NCBI RefSeq assembly: GCF_005877055.1
Contig: NZ_CP039425.1
Coordinates: 62,001 to 126,000, forward strand
Direction: 5' to 3'
Source of the DNA: Citricoccus sp. SGAir0253
Lineage (GTDB): Bacteria; Actinomycetota; Actinomycetes; Actinomycetales; Micrococcaceae
Length of the DNA stretch: 64,000 nucleotides
Part shown: piece by piece, positions 1 to 8,293 of the stretch
Numbering within the stretch: the stretch's first letter is position 1
How the letters are laid out: each line of letters begins with the position of its first letter
Notes under the pieces: generated by a model
What the model saw: only the letters and a program-made list of their open reading frames with translations
What the model was told of the DNA's origin: nothing
Databases searched by the model: none
Program-made: the position numbers and the translations under genes

Positions 1-384
1 AGCCCCGAGTACGTGTTCAATCACCTCGCCGAAGAGGAAGACCGCCGCGTGCTGCTGGCGGGCATGCGGATCGCGCAGAAGATCGCCGCTGCCATGCCGG
101 CCGAGTTTGGGGTCAAGGAAATCGCCCCCGGTCCCGAGGGTGACTCGGACGCGGGCCTGATGGACTACATCCAAGACAACGGTGACACGGCGTTCCACTA
201 CGCCGGATCGGCCAGGATGGGCCAGGACGAATTGTCCGTGGTGGATCCCGAACTGCGCGTCCATGGGGTCCAGGGCCTGCGCGTGGTCGATGCCTCCGTG
301 ATGCCCGGTCAGATGACGGCGAACATCCACGCCGCCGTGCTGATGATCGGTGAACGGGGGGCGGAGTTCATCAAGAACTCCTAG
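1..384 (+). CDS. GMC-family oxidoreductase, C-terminal fragment
   Basis: The reading frame is open from base 1, so the gene begins outside the window; only the last 127 codons are present. The fragment carries the C-terminal signature of FAD-dependent glucose-methanol-choline oxidoreductases: an FHYAGSARMG block with the catalytic-region His, then VVDASVMPGQMTANIHAAVLMIGERGAEFI, which closes the FAD-binding fold. Family members oxidise alcohols such as choline or polyethylene glycol, and the substrate cannot be told from this end alone. The gene ends at a TAG and is followed 21 bases later by a perfect hairpin. The neighbouring carnitine genes make a choline-type dehydrogenase tempting, but that is inference. 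Confidence 0.85.
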   Translation, partial: SPEYVFNHLAEEEDRRVLLAGMRIAQKIAAAMPAEFGVKEIAPGPEGDSDAGLMDYIQDNGDTAFHYAGSARMGQDELSVVDPELRVHGVQGLRVVDASVMPGQMTANIHAAVLMIGERGAEFIKNS

Positions 385-405
385 AGCGCCCGGACGGTCA
401 GCAAG

Positions 406-439
406 GGGCGGACCGACGCCGCGCAGCGTCGGTCCGCCC
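406..439 (+). terminator. Hairpin after GMC oxidoreductase
   Basis: Perfect 14-bp inverted repeat (GGGCGGACCGACGC at 406-419 and its complement at 426-439) with a 6-nt loop, 21 bases after the GMC stop codon. There is no T tract, as is usual for high-GC actinobacteria. It lies between two convergent genes and could serve both strands. Confidence 0.7.
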
Positions 440-497
440 GTGGTCGCGGCAGGCATTGTTCCGCGTCTGATACCGCATCGGGGTTTTAGGCAAAGCC

Positions 498-1377
498 CTA
501 CCGTGAGGCTCGCTGTTCGTAGTAGTCCATGGAGGCGGTGACGTCCTGGCCGTAGGACTGGGTGCTGTAGTGCTGGAGCTCGACCAGGGCCGGGGGCAGC
601 CCGGACGTGGAGAGCACCGCCCGGCCCCGGGGCAGGGCGGCCAGGTCGTTGACGTCCAAGAGGCGTTCGCGCTGGATGGCGGTGGACACGGACCGGCCGC
701 CCTTCTGGGTGGAGGTGGTGCGGCGGGTGACGTCGTGGTCGCCGATGAGCTGGGACAAGAACGGCAGGAACGCCGAGTCGGAGAGTCCGGAGCCGGCGAC
801 GCGGATGTTCGCGGCACTCCAGAGTTTCTTCATGCCTTTCTCGCCGAAGGCTTCCAGGCCTTGGTCCCAGCCCTGGAAGAAGGAGGACAGCACGATCCCG
901 CGGGAGCCGTAGTGGGAGTACACGTCGGGCAGCTGCCGCCACCGGACGACGTTGGCGACCTCGTCGAGGACCCCGGTCATCGGTGGGGAGAGTCGGCCGC
1001 CGGGTTGGCGGGCGGCGATTTCCTCGGCCTCGGTGAGCACGGCCACGGCCAGGGCGCCGGCGATGGCGCGGGTGGACCCGGCGCCTTCCTTGGAGATCAG
1101 GTACAGGGTGTCCGTGGAGGTGGCGAAGCGCTTGGGGTCGAACTCGGCGCGGCCGAGGACCCCGGTGTCCCGCACCCAGGGCACCACCCGGTCGTAGGAC
1201 AGCACGTTGACCCAGGGGCGCATGGTCCCGTAGACGCCGTCACGCTGCTTCGGGGTCAGCTGCTGGATCTTGGCCAGGGACGCGGCCACCGCGTCCTGGC
1301 CGTGCTCGAGCAACAGGTCCCGGGGGGTCTTGTCCTCGGGGGCCTGGGCCCAGGCGAACACGTCCGTGATGGGCCGG
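498..1377 (-). pseudogene. 5'-truncated copy of conjugal coupling protein gene
   Basis: This is the C-terminal half of the VirD4/TraG-like ATPase encoded at 8294-10024, cut off at its 5' end. Bases 581-1377 appear identical to 8392-9188. The fragment keeps the Walker B region (GVLDEVANV) and the C-terminal ATPase motifs but lacks the membrane anchor and Walker A. The last 27 codons differ: this copy ends DVTASMDYYEQRASR, the other DVEASKDYYEQHAARNAAKA. The end therefore comes from a diverged allele and the copy is a recombinant. Sequence similarity stops abruptly at 1378, 17 bases from the stop of the lyase gene. It is unlikely to be functional alone, but recombination with the intact copy would rebuild a full gene. 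Confidence 0.85.
581..1377. repeat. Direct repeat, copy A (T4CP 3' half)
   Basis: About 797 bp identical by eye to 8392-9188 and in the same orientation, offset by 7,811 bp. Similarity continues with mismatches to about 515. The pair brackets the C5-dicarboxylate module. Confidence 0.9.
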
Positions 1378-1394
1378 TCAGCGAGAGTCGCTAT

Positions 1395-2258
1395 CTATAG
1401 CGTCCTGGTTCGTCGGAGCACGTTTTCAGCGTGGCGGATCAGTGGATCGTCGACCATGGTCCCGCGGAAGCTTGCTGCCCCACGTGATTCGTTGACTGCT
1501 GCAAGCAGCTCGCGTGCGTACCGTATCTCCTCCGGGGTGGGCGCGTATGCTTCCCGAACGATCTCGCACTGTGTCGGGTGGATACATGCTTTGAGGGTGA
1601 AGCCGCTGCCGGAAGCGTCGCGTGCTTCTTCGGCGAGGCCTACAGTGTCGGAATAGTTCGTATAGATCGAGTCGATGCTGGCCTTTCCGCAAGCAGCGGC
1701 ATGCAACAGGACTGTGCCTCGGGCCGCCCGCGCCACATCGCGATAGCGGCCGTCCGGCAAGCGGGACGATAAGCCGCCGATGGAGGCAAGGAGGTCTTCG
1801 GCGCCCCACATCATGGCCACAACGGCGGGATGACGTGCGATGTCTAAGGACCGGGCCACTCCGGCGGCCGACTCGCAGAGTGCGACGACCGCGACTTCAG
1901 GCAGCTCAGCGATAAGGCGGTCGACATCCTCCGGGGACTCGGTTTTTGGCAACATCACTGCCCGCACGGGCGTGGATCGGAGGGTCTCCATGTCGTCGAC
2001 GAAGAAATCACTCGATGGGGAGTTGACGCGCACGATGAAGCGCACCGGGTCTGTCGTCAGGATGGAGTGATTCCTCGGGTCCTCGCACCATTCGCGCAGG
2101 TGGTCGCGGGCCGCTTGCTTTTGTTCGGGGGTGACAGCGTCTTCGAGGTCGACAATCACCGAGTCGGCCCGTTCCAGTGCCTTGCGATAGCGGTCGGGTC
2201 GGTCGGCGGGGCAGAACAGAATGGCTGGGCCGGCGAGAGCGCTCTTCGAGGGGATCAC
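1395..2258 (-). CDS. HpcH/HpaI aldolase (CitE-like citramalyl-CoA lyase)
   Basis: A 287-residue TIM-barrel lyase of the CitE type, likely cleaving a 3-hydroxyacyl-CoA such as citramalyl-CoA to pyruvate and acetyl-CoA. Family landmarks are FCPADRPDRYRKAL near the N-terminus, VIVDLEDAV with a metal-region Asp/Glu, RVNSP, ALCESAAGV, MMWGAEDLLASIG and the C-terminal KACIHPTQ block. The GTG start at 2258 is chosen because it overlaps the upstream hydratase stop as GTGA; an in-frame ATG at 2354 would add 32 residues lying entirely inside the hydratase gene. The gene is last in a two-gene operon and ends 17 bases from the recombination junction. Malyl- or methylmalyl-CoA lyase are alternatives; the CaiB-type transferase and TRAP transporter nearby favour a C5-dicarboxylate route. 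Confidence 0.85.
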   Translation of the reverse strand: MIPSKSALAGPAILFCPADRPDRYRKALERADSVIVDLEDAVTPEQKQAARDHLREWCEDPRNHSILTTDPVRFIVRVNSPSSDFFVDDMETLRSTPVRAVMLPKTESPEDVDRLIAELPEVAVVALCESAAGVARSLDIARHPAVVAMMWGAEDLLASIGGLSSRLPDGRYRDVARAARGTVLLHAAACGKASIDSIYTNYSDTVGLAEEARDASGSGFTLKACIHPTQCEIVREAYAPTPEEIRYARELLAAVNESRGAASFRGTMVDDPLIRHAENVLRRTRTL

Positions 2259-2809
2259 GGGGTCGCCCCCAAGGATTCGTACTCTTGCCGGTCGGTCGGG
2301 CGGTTGGAAGCCGGCGCGTGGGTCGACTGCCACATGAGGGTGTTGCGTGTACACCGGGCCACGACAGTGCCGTCTTGATTCCTCATCGTGTGGGCAAAAG
2401 TGACGATGCCTTGACCTGGGCGGGATGCTGAGGGGCGCTTGCCCTTGATGAGAGTCTCAGCGTAGAGGGTGTCGCCTACGTATACCGGGGCGGGGAACTC
2501 GACGGTGTCAAACCCTAGGTTGGCAACGATTGTCCCTTGCGTCAGCTGGGCCACCGACAGTCCCACAAGGGTGGAGAGGGTCATCATCGAGTTGACCAGC
2601 GGTTGGCCGAACGACTGCGCTGAGGACCAGTGGGCGTCCAGGTGCAGGGACTGTGTATTCATGGTGGTGGTGGTGAACAGGATGTTGTCCGCCTCGGAGA
2701 TGGTTCGTCCGGGTGAGTGGTAATAGGTAGCTCCTACCTCGAACTCCTCCAGGTAGAGTCCTCGCTGCTCTAGCCTGTCGGCGCTTCTTGGCTCCAAGCG
2801 GTCATTCAT
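2255..2809 (-). CDS. MaoC-like hydratase, mesaconyl-CoA hydratase type
   Basis: A 184-residue single-hotdog MaoC-family protein. The block SEADNILFTTTTMNTQSLHLD holds the hydratase Asn and His-x-Asp arrangement and closely resembles mesaconyl-C4-CoA or itaconyl-CoA hydratases. In that pathway it would hydrate mesaconyl- or itaconyl-CoA to citramalyl-CoA, the substrate of the overlapping lyase gene. A good ribosome-binding site (AAGGGA) lies about 7 bases before the ATG. It is transcribed divergently from the TRAP transporter across a 124-base intergenic region. The exact acyl-CoA substrate is inferred from context. Confidence 0.82.
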   Translation of the reverse strand: MNDRLEPRSADRLEQRGLYLEEFEVGATYYHSPGRTISEADNILFTTTTMNTQSLHLDAHWSSAQSFGQPLVNSMMTLSTLVGLSVAQLTQGTIVANLGFDTVEFPAPVYVGDTLYAETLIKGKRPSASRPGQGIVTFAHTMRNQDGTVVARCTRNTLMWQSTHAPASNRPTDRQEYESLGATP

Positions 2810-2860
2810 TCTCGGTTCCCTTCCCTGCTGCTCTGCTGACGGACATGCTGCGAAACGTGG

Positions 2861-2920
2861 TTGACATCACAATCGCCTCGTCCATAGTGTTGCATATACG
2901 AACCCACTGACGCATATGCG
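2861..2920 (+). promoter_or_regulatory. Divergent control region of the C5-acid module
   Basis: TTGACA at 2861-2866 followed after 18 bases by TAGTGT makes a candidate promoter for the TRAP genes. Downstream lie two GCATAT boxes exactly 20 bases apart (2892 and 2912). The second is inside a perfect 10-bp palindrome, CGCATATGCG (2911-2920). The spacing of two helical turns suggests an operator, plausibly for the IclR protein at the module's end. Promoter strength and operator use are inferred. Confidence 0.4.
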
Positions 2921-2933
2921 GAAGCGAGACATT

Positions 2934-4022
2934 ATGGACAGCAGGTCCACGACGACTACGTCGAGAAGAATCCGCTCTCGGCCAGCGGCTGTGACCGGTC
3001 TCCTTGTGGGAGCGCTGGCGCTTACGGCCTGTGCTCCGGAAGGTGCCCTGGTCTCTCAGGAGGCCACGCGGGCGGATACATCCATCCGCTTGGCAGATTC
3101 CTACTCGACCGCTCATCCTTTCGCCCGGCATGGGGTGAGCGTGTTCCTGGAGGAGATGGAGGCTGCTGGCTTTGACGTCTCCTACTTCCCCTCCGGACAG
3201 ATGGGGAACGCTCAGGACTTGGCTGCGCTTGTCAAGACGGAGGTACTAGACATCGGGCCGGCGAGTGCGGCGTATTTAGAGGATCAGTTCCCGCTGTCCA
3301 GCGTGTCTGACCTGCCCAGCATGACTGATGATGCGTGCGTGGCGGCCAACGCCATGATGGATCTGCTCGGAGAAGGCGGCATCCTGTACGAGGCGGAGTA
3401 TAAGCGTCAGGATCTACGACCCTTGTGGGTCTCGATCATTCCCGGGTACGAGGTTATGACCGCCTCAACGCAGGTATCCACTCCTGATGACGTACACGGG
3501 CTGGTGATGCGCTCCTCGGGTGGAGCGTTCGACGTGACGATGGAGGCCATCGGGGCGACGGCGGTCAGCATGTCCGCCGGCGACACCTATGAGGCCATGA
3601 CCCGCGGCACGATCGATGGGACGCCCATGCCATATGTCAGCGTTGCGTCCTACAGCTTGGAAGAGGTCACCGGATACAGCACCGAGGGGCTGAATCTGGG
3701 TTCGGTGGGCATCCCCTATGTCATCTCCGAGGAAACCTGGGATGCATTATCACCAGAAGAGCAGGCGTCGGTTCGCCGAGCCAGCGCGACCGCCAATCAA
3801 TCACTGTGCGAGGGGCTGAATGAAGAGCGCGAGACCGCCCGGAAGCAGATGTCGGACGCCGGAGTCTCGTTCACCCGCATCGAGGGAAATGACGCCGATG
3901 CATGGGATGCCGTCTTGGCCGATGTCCGCGTCACTTGGGCTCGCAGCTTGGACAAAGTCGACCTGCCCGGCAGCCAGGTGCTGCGGGCCTACGAAGAGGC
4001 GGTGAAGCGCCATGAGCAGTGA
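2934..4022 (+). CDS. dctP: TRAP transporter solute-binding lipoprotein DctP
   Basis: A 362-residue extracytoplasmic solute-binding protein of the DctP family that delivers a carboxylate to the DctQM permease. The N-terminus has a basic segment, a hydrophobic stretch (VTGLLVGALALTAC) and a lipobox cysteine, so it should be lipid-anchored. Family features include the ADSYSTAHPFARHG ligand-lobe start, DALSPEEQASVRRA and the C-terminal DADAWDAVL helices. The ATG at 2934 is preferred over the one at 2916 because GGAAG precedes it at good distance and the earlier codon lies inside a palindromic operator candidate. The stop overlaps the dctQ start. C4- or C5-dicarboxylates are likely ligands given the adjacent CoA enzymes. 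Confidence 0.88.
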   Translation: MDSRSTTTTSRRIRSRPAAVTGLLVGALALTACAPEGALVSQEATRADTSIRLADSYSTAHPFARHGVSVFLEEMEAAGFDVSYFPSGQMGNAQDLAALVKTEVLDIGPASAAYLEDQFPLSSVSDLPSMTDDACVAANAMMDLLGEGGILYEAEYKRQDLRPLWVSIIPGYEVMTASTQVSTPDDVHGLVMRSSGGAFDVTMEAIGATAVSMSAGDTYEAMTRGTIDGTPMPYVSVASYSLEEVTGYSTEGLNLGSVGIPYVISEETWDALSPEEQASVRRASATANQSLCEGLNEERETARKQMSDAGVSFTRIEGNDADAWDAVLADVRVTWARSLDKVDLPGSQVLRAYEEAVKRHEQ

Positions 4023-4575
4023 AGCGTCCACCATGAGCAGGGAAGTGCTCTCCGAATCACCACGCCCCCGAGGGGTGCTGGATCGGATCTATGCCGGGGT
4101 CGCGAAGGGATCGCAGTATGTCGCCTTCGCGGCGCTCTTGGTCATGATGTTCGTGATGGTGGCTGAGGTGCTTATGCGGTACTTCGTGGGAGAGCCGCTC
4201 GGATGGAATATCTCCTTGATTGAAAAAATCCTGTTGCCGGGTCTGGTATTCCTCGGCTTGCCGTGGGCCTATTCCGTCGGGGCTCACGTGGCTGCCGAAC
4301 TGGTCTATGACCGGTTGCCGTCTGGGGTCCAGCGCGTCCTGGATTGGGCGGCCCGGGTCCTGCTGGTGGTGTGTGTGGTCGCTTTGGCCTATGCCGGAAT
4401 GCTGGCCGCCGCGGAGGCTTTCGCGCTTGGTAGTGCTCCCCCGCCGCTCTCATCACAAGTGCCCGTAGACACGTGGATTTGGCGCAGTTTCCTCCCCGTC
4501 GGCGCTGCACTGATGCTGGTGCTGGTCCTGATCGACGTGGCGCGCAGCAGTCCTACCTCAAGGAGCGAGTCATGA
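4012..4575 (+). CDS. dctQ: TRAP transporter small permease DctQ
   Basis: A 187-residue membrane protein with four predicted transmembrane segments, including VAFAALLVMMFVMVAEVLMRY, ILLPGLVFLGLPWAYSVG and VLLVVCVVALAYAGMLA. This is the usual topology of the small TRAP subunit, and the VAEVLMRYF and WAYSVGAHVAAELV blocks are typical. The ATG at 4012 lies within the last codons of dctP; a second ATG at 4033 is possible. Its stop overlaps dctM as ATGA. It forms the membrane complex with DctM and uses an ion gradient to drive uptake. Confidence 0.88.
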   Translation: MSSEASTMSREVLSESPRPRGVLDRIYAGVAKGSQYVAFAALLVMMFVMVAEVLMRYFVGEPLGWNISLIEKILLPGLVFLGLPWAYSVGAHVAAELVYDRLPSGVQRVLDWAARVLLVVCVVALAYAGMLAAAEAFALGSAPPPLSSQVPVDTWIWRSFLPVGAALMLVLVLIDVARSSPTSRSES

Positions 4576-5855
4576 TCGTCCTGCTCATCACCCTTCTGAT
4601 GCTCGCCTTGATTCTGGCGAGGGTCCCGGTGGCCTTCGCGATCCTGTCGACGGCCATTCTCGGGCTGCTGCTCCTCCTCGGTCCGGAAGCGACGCTCGGG
4701 GTCCTGCAGACCATCCCGCAAAGCGCGGTCAGTAAGAACTCATTGGCCGCCATCCCGCTGTTCATCCTGATGGCTCAGTTCATCATGCACAGTGGCGCCC
4801 TGAACGGATTGTTCGAATCAGCCCGCGTGCTCGTCGGCCGAATTCCTGGAGGCACAGCCCATGCCGCTGTTGGTGCTGGGGCCGTCTTTGCCTCCGTGTC
4901 GGGCTCATCCACGGCGGCGGCTGCAACCCTGGCGCACACTTCGACCGCCAAGCTGATTGAGCAAGGCTATGACCGCAAGCTGAGCGCCGGTGTGGTGGCA
5001 GCGGCCGGCACGCTGGCCGCCATGATCCCGCCGAGCGTCCTTCTGGTCTTTTACGCGATCACGGCGGAGACGGGAGTGGGCCCGACCCTTGTAGCGGGGT
5101 TCATTCCTGGCCTATTGGTCGCCGCTTCCCTCATCGTGGCCGTGGCCGTCATCATCAGTACCCGTGAAGGCGCTGCCCCTCGAGGCGAAGCGAGCACCTG
5201 GTCCGAGAAAGCACGGAGCCTGACAGCGCTGCTGCCCATTCTGGTCCTGTTCGTCGTGGTGGTGGGTCTGGTTTTCCTCGGTATCACCACGGCCACCGAA
5301 GCAGCTGCCATTGGAGCACTTGGTGGGCTGCTGCTGATGATCGTTCGCCGCAAGTTCACGGGTCAGAACATGAAAGAGGCGCTCTCTGAGTCCGTTTCGT
5401 CCTCCGTGATGATCTTGACCATTGTTCTGGCGGCACACGTCTTCGGGCATTTCATCGTGGAAAGCGGTATTACGCCACGACTCGTCGAGGGAATCTCGCA
5501 GCTGCCCATTCCCCCTTTGGCTATTGTCGGGGTGATCGCGTTGGGATACCTGATTCTCGGTTTCTTCATGGACCAGCTGGCCATCATCGCCCTGACGGTG
5601 CCGGTCACTCTGCCTGTCGTTGAGGCTCTCGGGTTCGACCCGATCTGGTTTGGCATAGTCGTGATCCTCCTGGCCGAGGTCGGCCTGATCACGCCTCCTT
5701 TGGGGCTGAACGTATTCGTCGTGGCCAGGGCGTCTCGGATGCCGATGGAAACGGTCTTCGCCGGATCCATACCCTTTGTGATCGCGATTCTTGCGGTTGG
5801 ACTGCTGTTGTTCTTCTTCCCCCAATTGGTCTTGTTCCTTCCGGAACTGATGTGA
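4572..5855 (+). CDS. dctM: TRAP transporter large permease DctM
   Basis: A 427-residue polytopic membrane protein with around twelve hydrophobic segments, the transport subunit of a tripartite ATP-independent transporter. The signature VFASVSGSSTAAAATLAHTSTAKLIEQGYD and the paired AAMIPPSVLLVFYA and EVGLITPPLGLNVFVV re-entrant motifs are diagnostic. The start is set at the ATG of the ATGA overlap with dctQ, preceded by AGGAG; an open frame extends upstream to 4473 but overlaps dctQ. Thirteen bases separate it from the CoA-transferase gene, so import and activation are probably co-transcribed. Confidence 0.9.
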   Translation: MIVLLITLLMLALILARVPVAFAILSTAILGLLLLLGPEATLGVLQTIPQSAVSKNSLAAIPLFILMAQFIMHSGALNGLFESARVLVGRIPGGTAHAAVGAGAVFASVSGSSTAAAATLAHTSTAKLIEQGYDRKLSAGVVAAAGTLAAMIPPSVLLVFYAITAETGVGPTLVAGFIPGLLVAASLIVAVAVIISTREGAAPRGEASTWSEKARSLTALLPILVLFVVVVGLVFLGITTATEAAAIGALGGLLLMIVRRKFTGQNMKEALSESVSSSVMILTIVLAAHVFGHFIVESGITPRLVEGISQLPIPPLAIVGVIALGYLILGFFMDQLAIIALTVPVTLPVVEALGFDPIWFGIVVILLAEVGLITPPLGLNVFVVARASRMPMETVFAGSIPFVIAILAVGLLLFFFPQLVLFLPELM

Positions 5856-5868
5856 GGTAGCAATCGAT

Positions 5869-7062
5869 ATGGATACCCGAAGAGAGATGCAGCAACACGG
5901 GCCTTTGGCCGGAGTAACCGTGCTGGAGGTTTCCAGCGTCGTCATGGCGCCGATGGCCGGTCGGATCATGGCCAAGCTCGGAGCTCAAGTCATCCGCGTC
6001 GAGCCACCCCAGGGGGACGTTATCCGTCGCACTGGTGCCGCGCGGCATGAGGGGATGACCGGAGCTGCTCTCGCGCTCGGCGATGGCAAGCTCAACATCG
6101 CGGTGGATCTGCGCACGGAGGCGGGACGCGCAGAACTGAGAGAGCTGATCGCGCGCAGTGACGTCGTCATCACCAACCATTTGCCGAAGCGGCGGCCTGG
6201 CTTCGGTCTTGACTGGGAGTCGGTGCGGGAAATAGATGAGACAACGATCCTGTGTACTGCTCAAGGCTATTCCAGCCTCTCCGAACGGGCAGACGTCCCC
6301 GCCTACGATGACACGGTGCAAGCGGCCGCCGGCACCTGCGACATTTACGCGAAATCCGATGGTGTGCCGCGCTACGCCCCGTATGTCATGGCTGACAAGA
6401 TCTGTGGTCTAACGATGGTCTACTCGGTCCTGGCGGCCCTGCATTATCGAGACCGAACTGGGCAAGGGCAATGGGTGGACGTGCCGATGGTGGATGTGAT
6501 GGCTGATTTCAACCTCATCGAGCAGCTCAATGACTACACCTTCGAACCTGCCTTGGGCGCCGCCGGATGGCATCGCACCTTGGCGCCGGCCAGGAAACCG
6601 CATCCCGCGCAGGACGGCTGGGTCTGCGTCCTTCCGTACACGGACCAGAACTGGAAAGACTTCCTGCATCTTGCCGGTGTCGTGACCACGAAGAACGACG
6701 CCGTCCCGTTTCCCACGAACAGGGATCGCAATGCACACACTGAAGCGGTTCAAGGAATCATCGCTGACTACGCGGCGACCAGATCAATAGAACAAATCGT
6801 CCGTGAATGCAGCGAAATTCGTGTCCCCGTCCAGCCGGTCAACACCATCGAGTCGCTGATGCGGGACCCGTATCTGAGATCCCGCGACACAGTAGAGCTC
6901 ATCGAGCATCCCTCCGAGGGAAGAATCTGGAGAAGCACCCCTAACATCGGCTTCAGCGCCAGTCCCTTAGGGTCCGTCCGGGTTGCTGGGAACATCGATC
7001 AGGACCGGGATGAGATCATCGAGACCCTGTTCGAATCCGCCACCAAGGAGAGCTATGTCTAA
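5869..7062 (+). CDS. CaiB/BaiF family CoA-transferase
   Basis: A 397-residue class III CoA-transferase, normal for the family. It begins with the classic GPLAGVTVLEVSSVVMAPMAGRIMAKLGAQVIRVEPPQGD block. It has AYDDTVQAAAG where the catalytic aspartate is expected, and the GLTMVYSVLAALHYRDRTGQGQWVDVPMVDVM segment. It would move CoA from a donor such as succinyl-CoA onto the imported acid, which makes it the activating step before the MaoC hydratase and CitE lyase. A second ATG at 5887 is possible; both have weak ribosome-binding sites. The TRAP gene lies just upstream and a cupin overlaps its 3' end. Confidence 0.85.
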   Translation: MDTRREMQQHGPLAGVTVLEVSSVVMAPMAGRIMAKLGAQVIRVEPPQGDVIRRTGAARHEGMTGAALALGDGKLNIAVDLRTEAGRAELRELIARSDVVITNHLPKRRPGFGLDWESVREIDETTILCTAQGYSSLSERADVPAYDDTVQAAAGTCDIYAKSDGVPRYAPYVMADKICGLTMVYSVLAALHYRDRTGQGQWVDVPMVDVMADFNLIEQLNDYTFEPALGAAGWHRTLAPARKPHPAQDGWVCVLPYTDQNWKDFLHLAGVVTTKNDAVPFPTNRDRNAHTEAVQGIIADYAATRSIEQIVRECSEIRVPVQPVNTIESLMRDPYLRSRDTVELIEHPSEGRIWRSTPNIGFSASPLGSVRVAGNIDQDRDEIIETLFESATKESYV

Positions 7063-7441
7063 TCAGGTATCAGAGAGTCAGCCCGTCATCATCCCGTGGA
7101 ATCGGTTGGAACCATATACCCCTCCCCGCCATACTGGCACCGTCAATCATCGCTTGCTGGAGGGGTCGGTCACTGAGGACGAGTTCAACATCGTTCACGG
7201 AGCCATCGAGTACGGCGGCGAGGCGGAAGCCCACTATCACAGCCGGAGCGTCCAGTTCCTTCACCTTCTGTCCGGAGCTTGTCGGGTAACGCTGGACGAC
7301 AGCACGGAGGAACTGGCGGCGGGAGACTCCGTGTACATTCCGATTGGTGTCCGTCATCGGGTGGAGGTCACTTCTCCCGAGGGGATCACACTCATCAACG
7401 TGTATCAGCCGGCGCTGGCTGCGGATGACATCCTGGCGTGA
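7055..7441 (+). CDS. Cupin-domain protein
   Basis: A 128-residue single-cupin protein. It carries the double motif: AEAHYHSRSVQFLHLLSG resembles cupin motif 1 with its His residues, and AAGDSVYIPIGVRHRVEV is motif 2 with PIGVRH. A strong ribosome-binding site (AAGGAGA) precedes the ATG at 7055, which overlaps the end of the CoA-transferase gene. Stand-alone cupins like this may bind a metal or a small acid and act as isomerases, sensors or detoxifiers. No specific function can be assigned. Its place between the transferase and the regulator suggests a role in handling or sensing the pathway substrate. Confidence 0.75.
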   Translation: MSNQVSESQPVIIPWNRLEPYTPPRHTGTVNHRLLEGSVTEDEFNIVHGAIEYGGEAEAHYHSRSVQFLHLLSGACRVTLDDSTEELAAGDSVYIPIGVRHRVEVTSPEGITLINVYQPALAADDILA

Positions 7442-7447
7442 GCACCG

Positions 7448-8182
7448 ATGACTGAGGGACACCGGACGGTCAGTAGGGTCGTACGCATACTTGAAGCGGT
7501 CGCGCGCCGTCACGACGGAGTCACCTTAATGGAACTGTGCCGGGAGCTGGATGCGCCGCGTTCATCGGTCCATGGCTTCGTCCGAGGCCTTGTGGCTGAG
7601 GGTTACTTAGAAGAGCGTGACGGAAGTGGGGGTTACGTGCTGGGTGTAGGCGCTCATACCCTCCTTGCAGCCTCCAGCACGTCGCTGCTTGAGATCGTGC
7701 GGCCAGTGATGCGCGAGCTCCGCGACCAACTCACCGAGACCGTCACCCTCTCGGTCCCTGTAGGTCGGGACATCGCGTACGTGAGCTCGCTCCAACCGGA
7801 CCATCCGATCACCTACTCGCCGCGCCTCCACACACGCCGCCACCCCTGGCCGACCAGCACGGGAAAAGTCTTCTTAGCCTTTGGTGCCTTCGGTGGCGAG
7901 TGGACAAACGCGGACATCCAGCGCGAACTCGGCCCCAACGCCGTGACCGAAGTTGCCCAAGTTCTTGAAGATGGCTTCGCCACGAACATAGGCGAATCCG
8001 TCACCGACGTCGCCGCAGTGGCCGTTGGCGTAGAGATCTCCGGTCGAATGGTTGCAGCTTTGTCGATGGGCGGCCCACGGGCTCGCATCGAACCTCGGCT
8101 AATGGACGCAGCCAGTTTGGCGAACGAGCTGTTGGTTCTGAAGGGTCTAAGTTCCCTGCCCCGCTCAACTCTAGCGCCCTAG
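7448..8182 (+). CDS. IclR-family transcriptional regulator
   Basis: A 244-residue IclR regulator. An N-terminal winged helix (residues about 7-60: SRVVRILEAVARRHDGVTLMELCRELDAPRSSVHGFVRGLVAEGYL) is followed by the effector-binding domain. The WPTSTGKVFLAFGA block and the VAAVAVGVEISGRMVAALSMGGP segment mark this domain. IclR proteins often control catabolism of small acids, and this one closes the module it probably regulates. The gene follows the cupin by 6 bases and ends about 110 bases from the intact coupling-protein gene. The operator may be the GCATAT pair near 2892-2917. Confidence 0.88.
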   Translation: MTEGHRTVSRVVRILEAVARRHDGVTLMELCRELDAPRSSVHGFVRGLVAEGYLEERDGSGGYVLGVGAHTLLAASSTSLLEIVRPVMRELRDQLTETVTLSVPVGRDIAYVSSLQPDHPITYSPRLHTRRHPWPTSTGKVFLAFGAFGGEWTNADIQRELGPNAVTEVAQVLEDGFATNIGESVTDVAAVAVGVEISGRMVAALSMGGPRARIEPRLMDAASLANELLVLKGLSSLPRSTLAP

Positions 8183-8293
8183 AGGAGCATTTCCGATGGT
8201 GGCAGTAGTAGCTCAGGCGAGGACGTGAGTGCAGCGGTCCCGTCCAGTTCTTTGACTACCTCTGCCATTCATGGAGTTCTCGGACAGGTCTAG

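Noticed and set aside
570-1400. Long plus-strand open frame opposite the truncated coupling-protein copy, and a similar one at 8321-10087
   Set aside because: They mirror the coupling-protein gene, have low-complexity Gly/Val-rich products without family motifs, and arise from high-GC codon bias on the opposite strand.
2259-2354. Upstream ATG giving a 319-residue CitE-like protein
   Set aside because: The extra 32 residues lie inside the hydratase gene and do not resemble the family N-terminus; the GTG of the GTGA overlap fits better.
8179-8268. Twenty-nine-codon minus-strand frame after the coupling-protein gene (MAEVVKELDG...)
   Set aside because: Lies just downstream of the gene and could be the cut-off start of a former next gene, but it has no clear ribosome-binding site and overlaps the IclR stop; too short to support.
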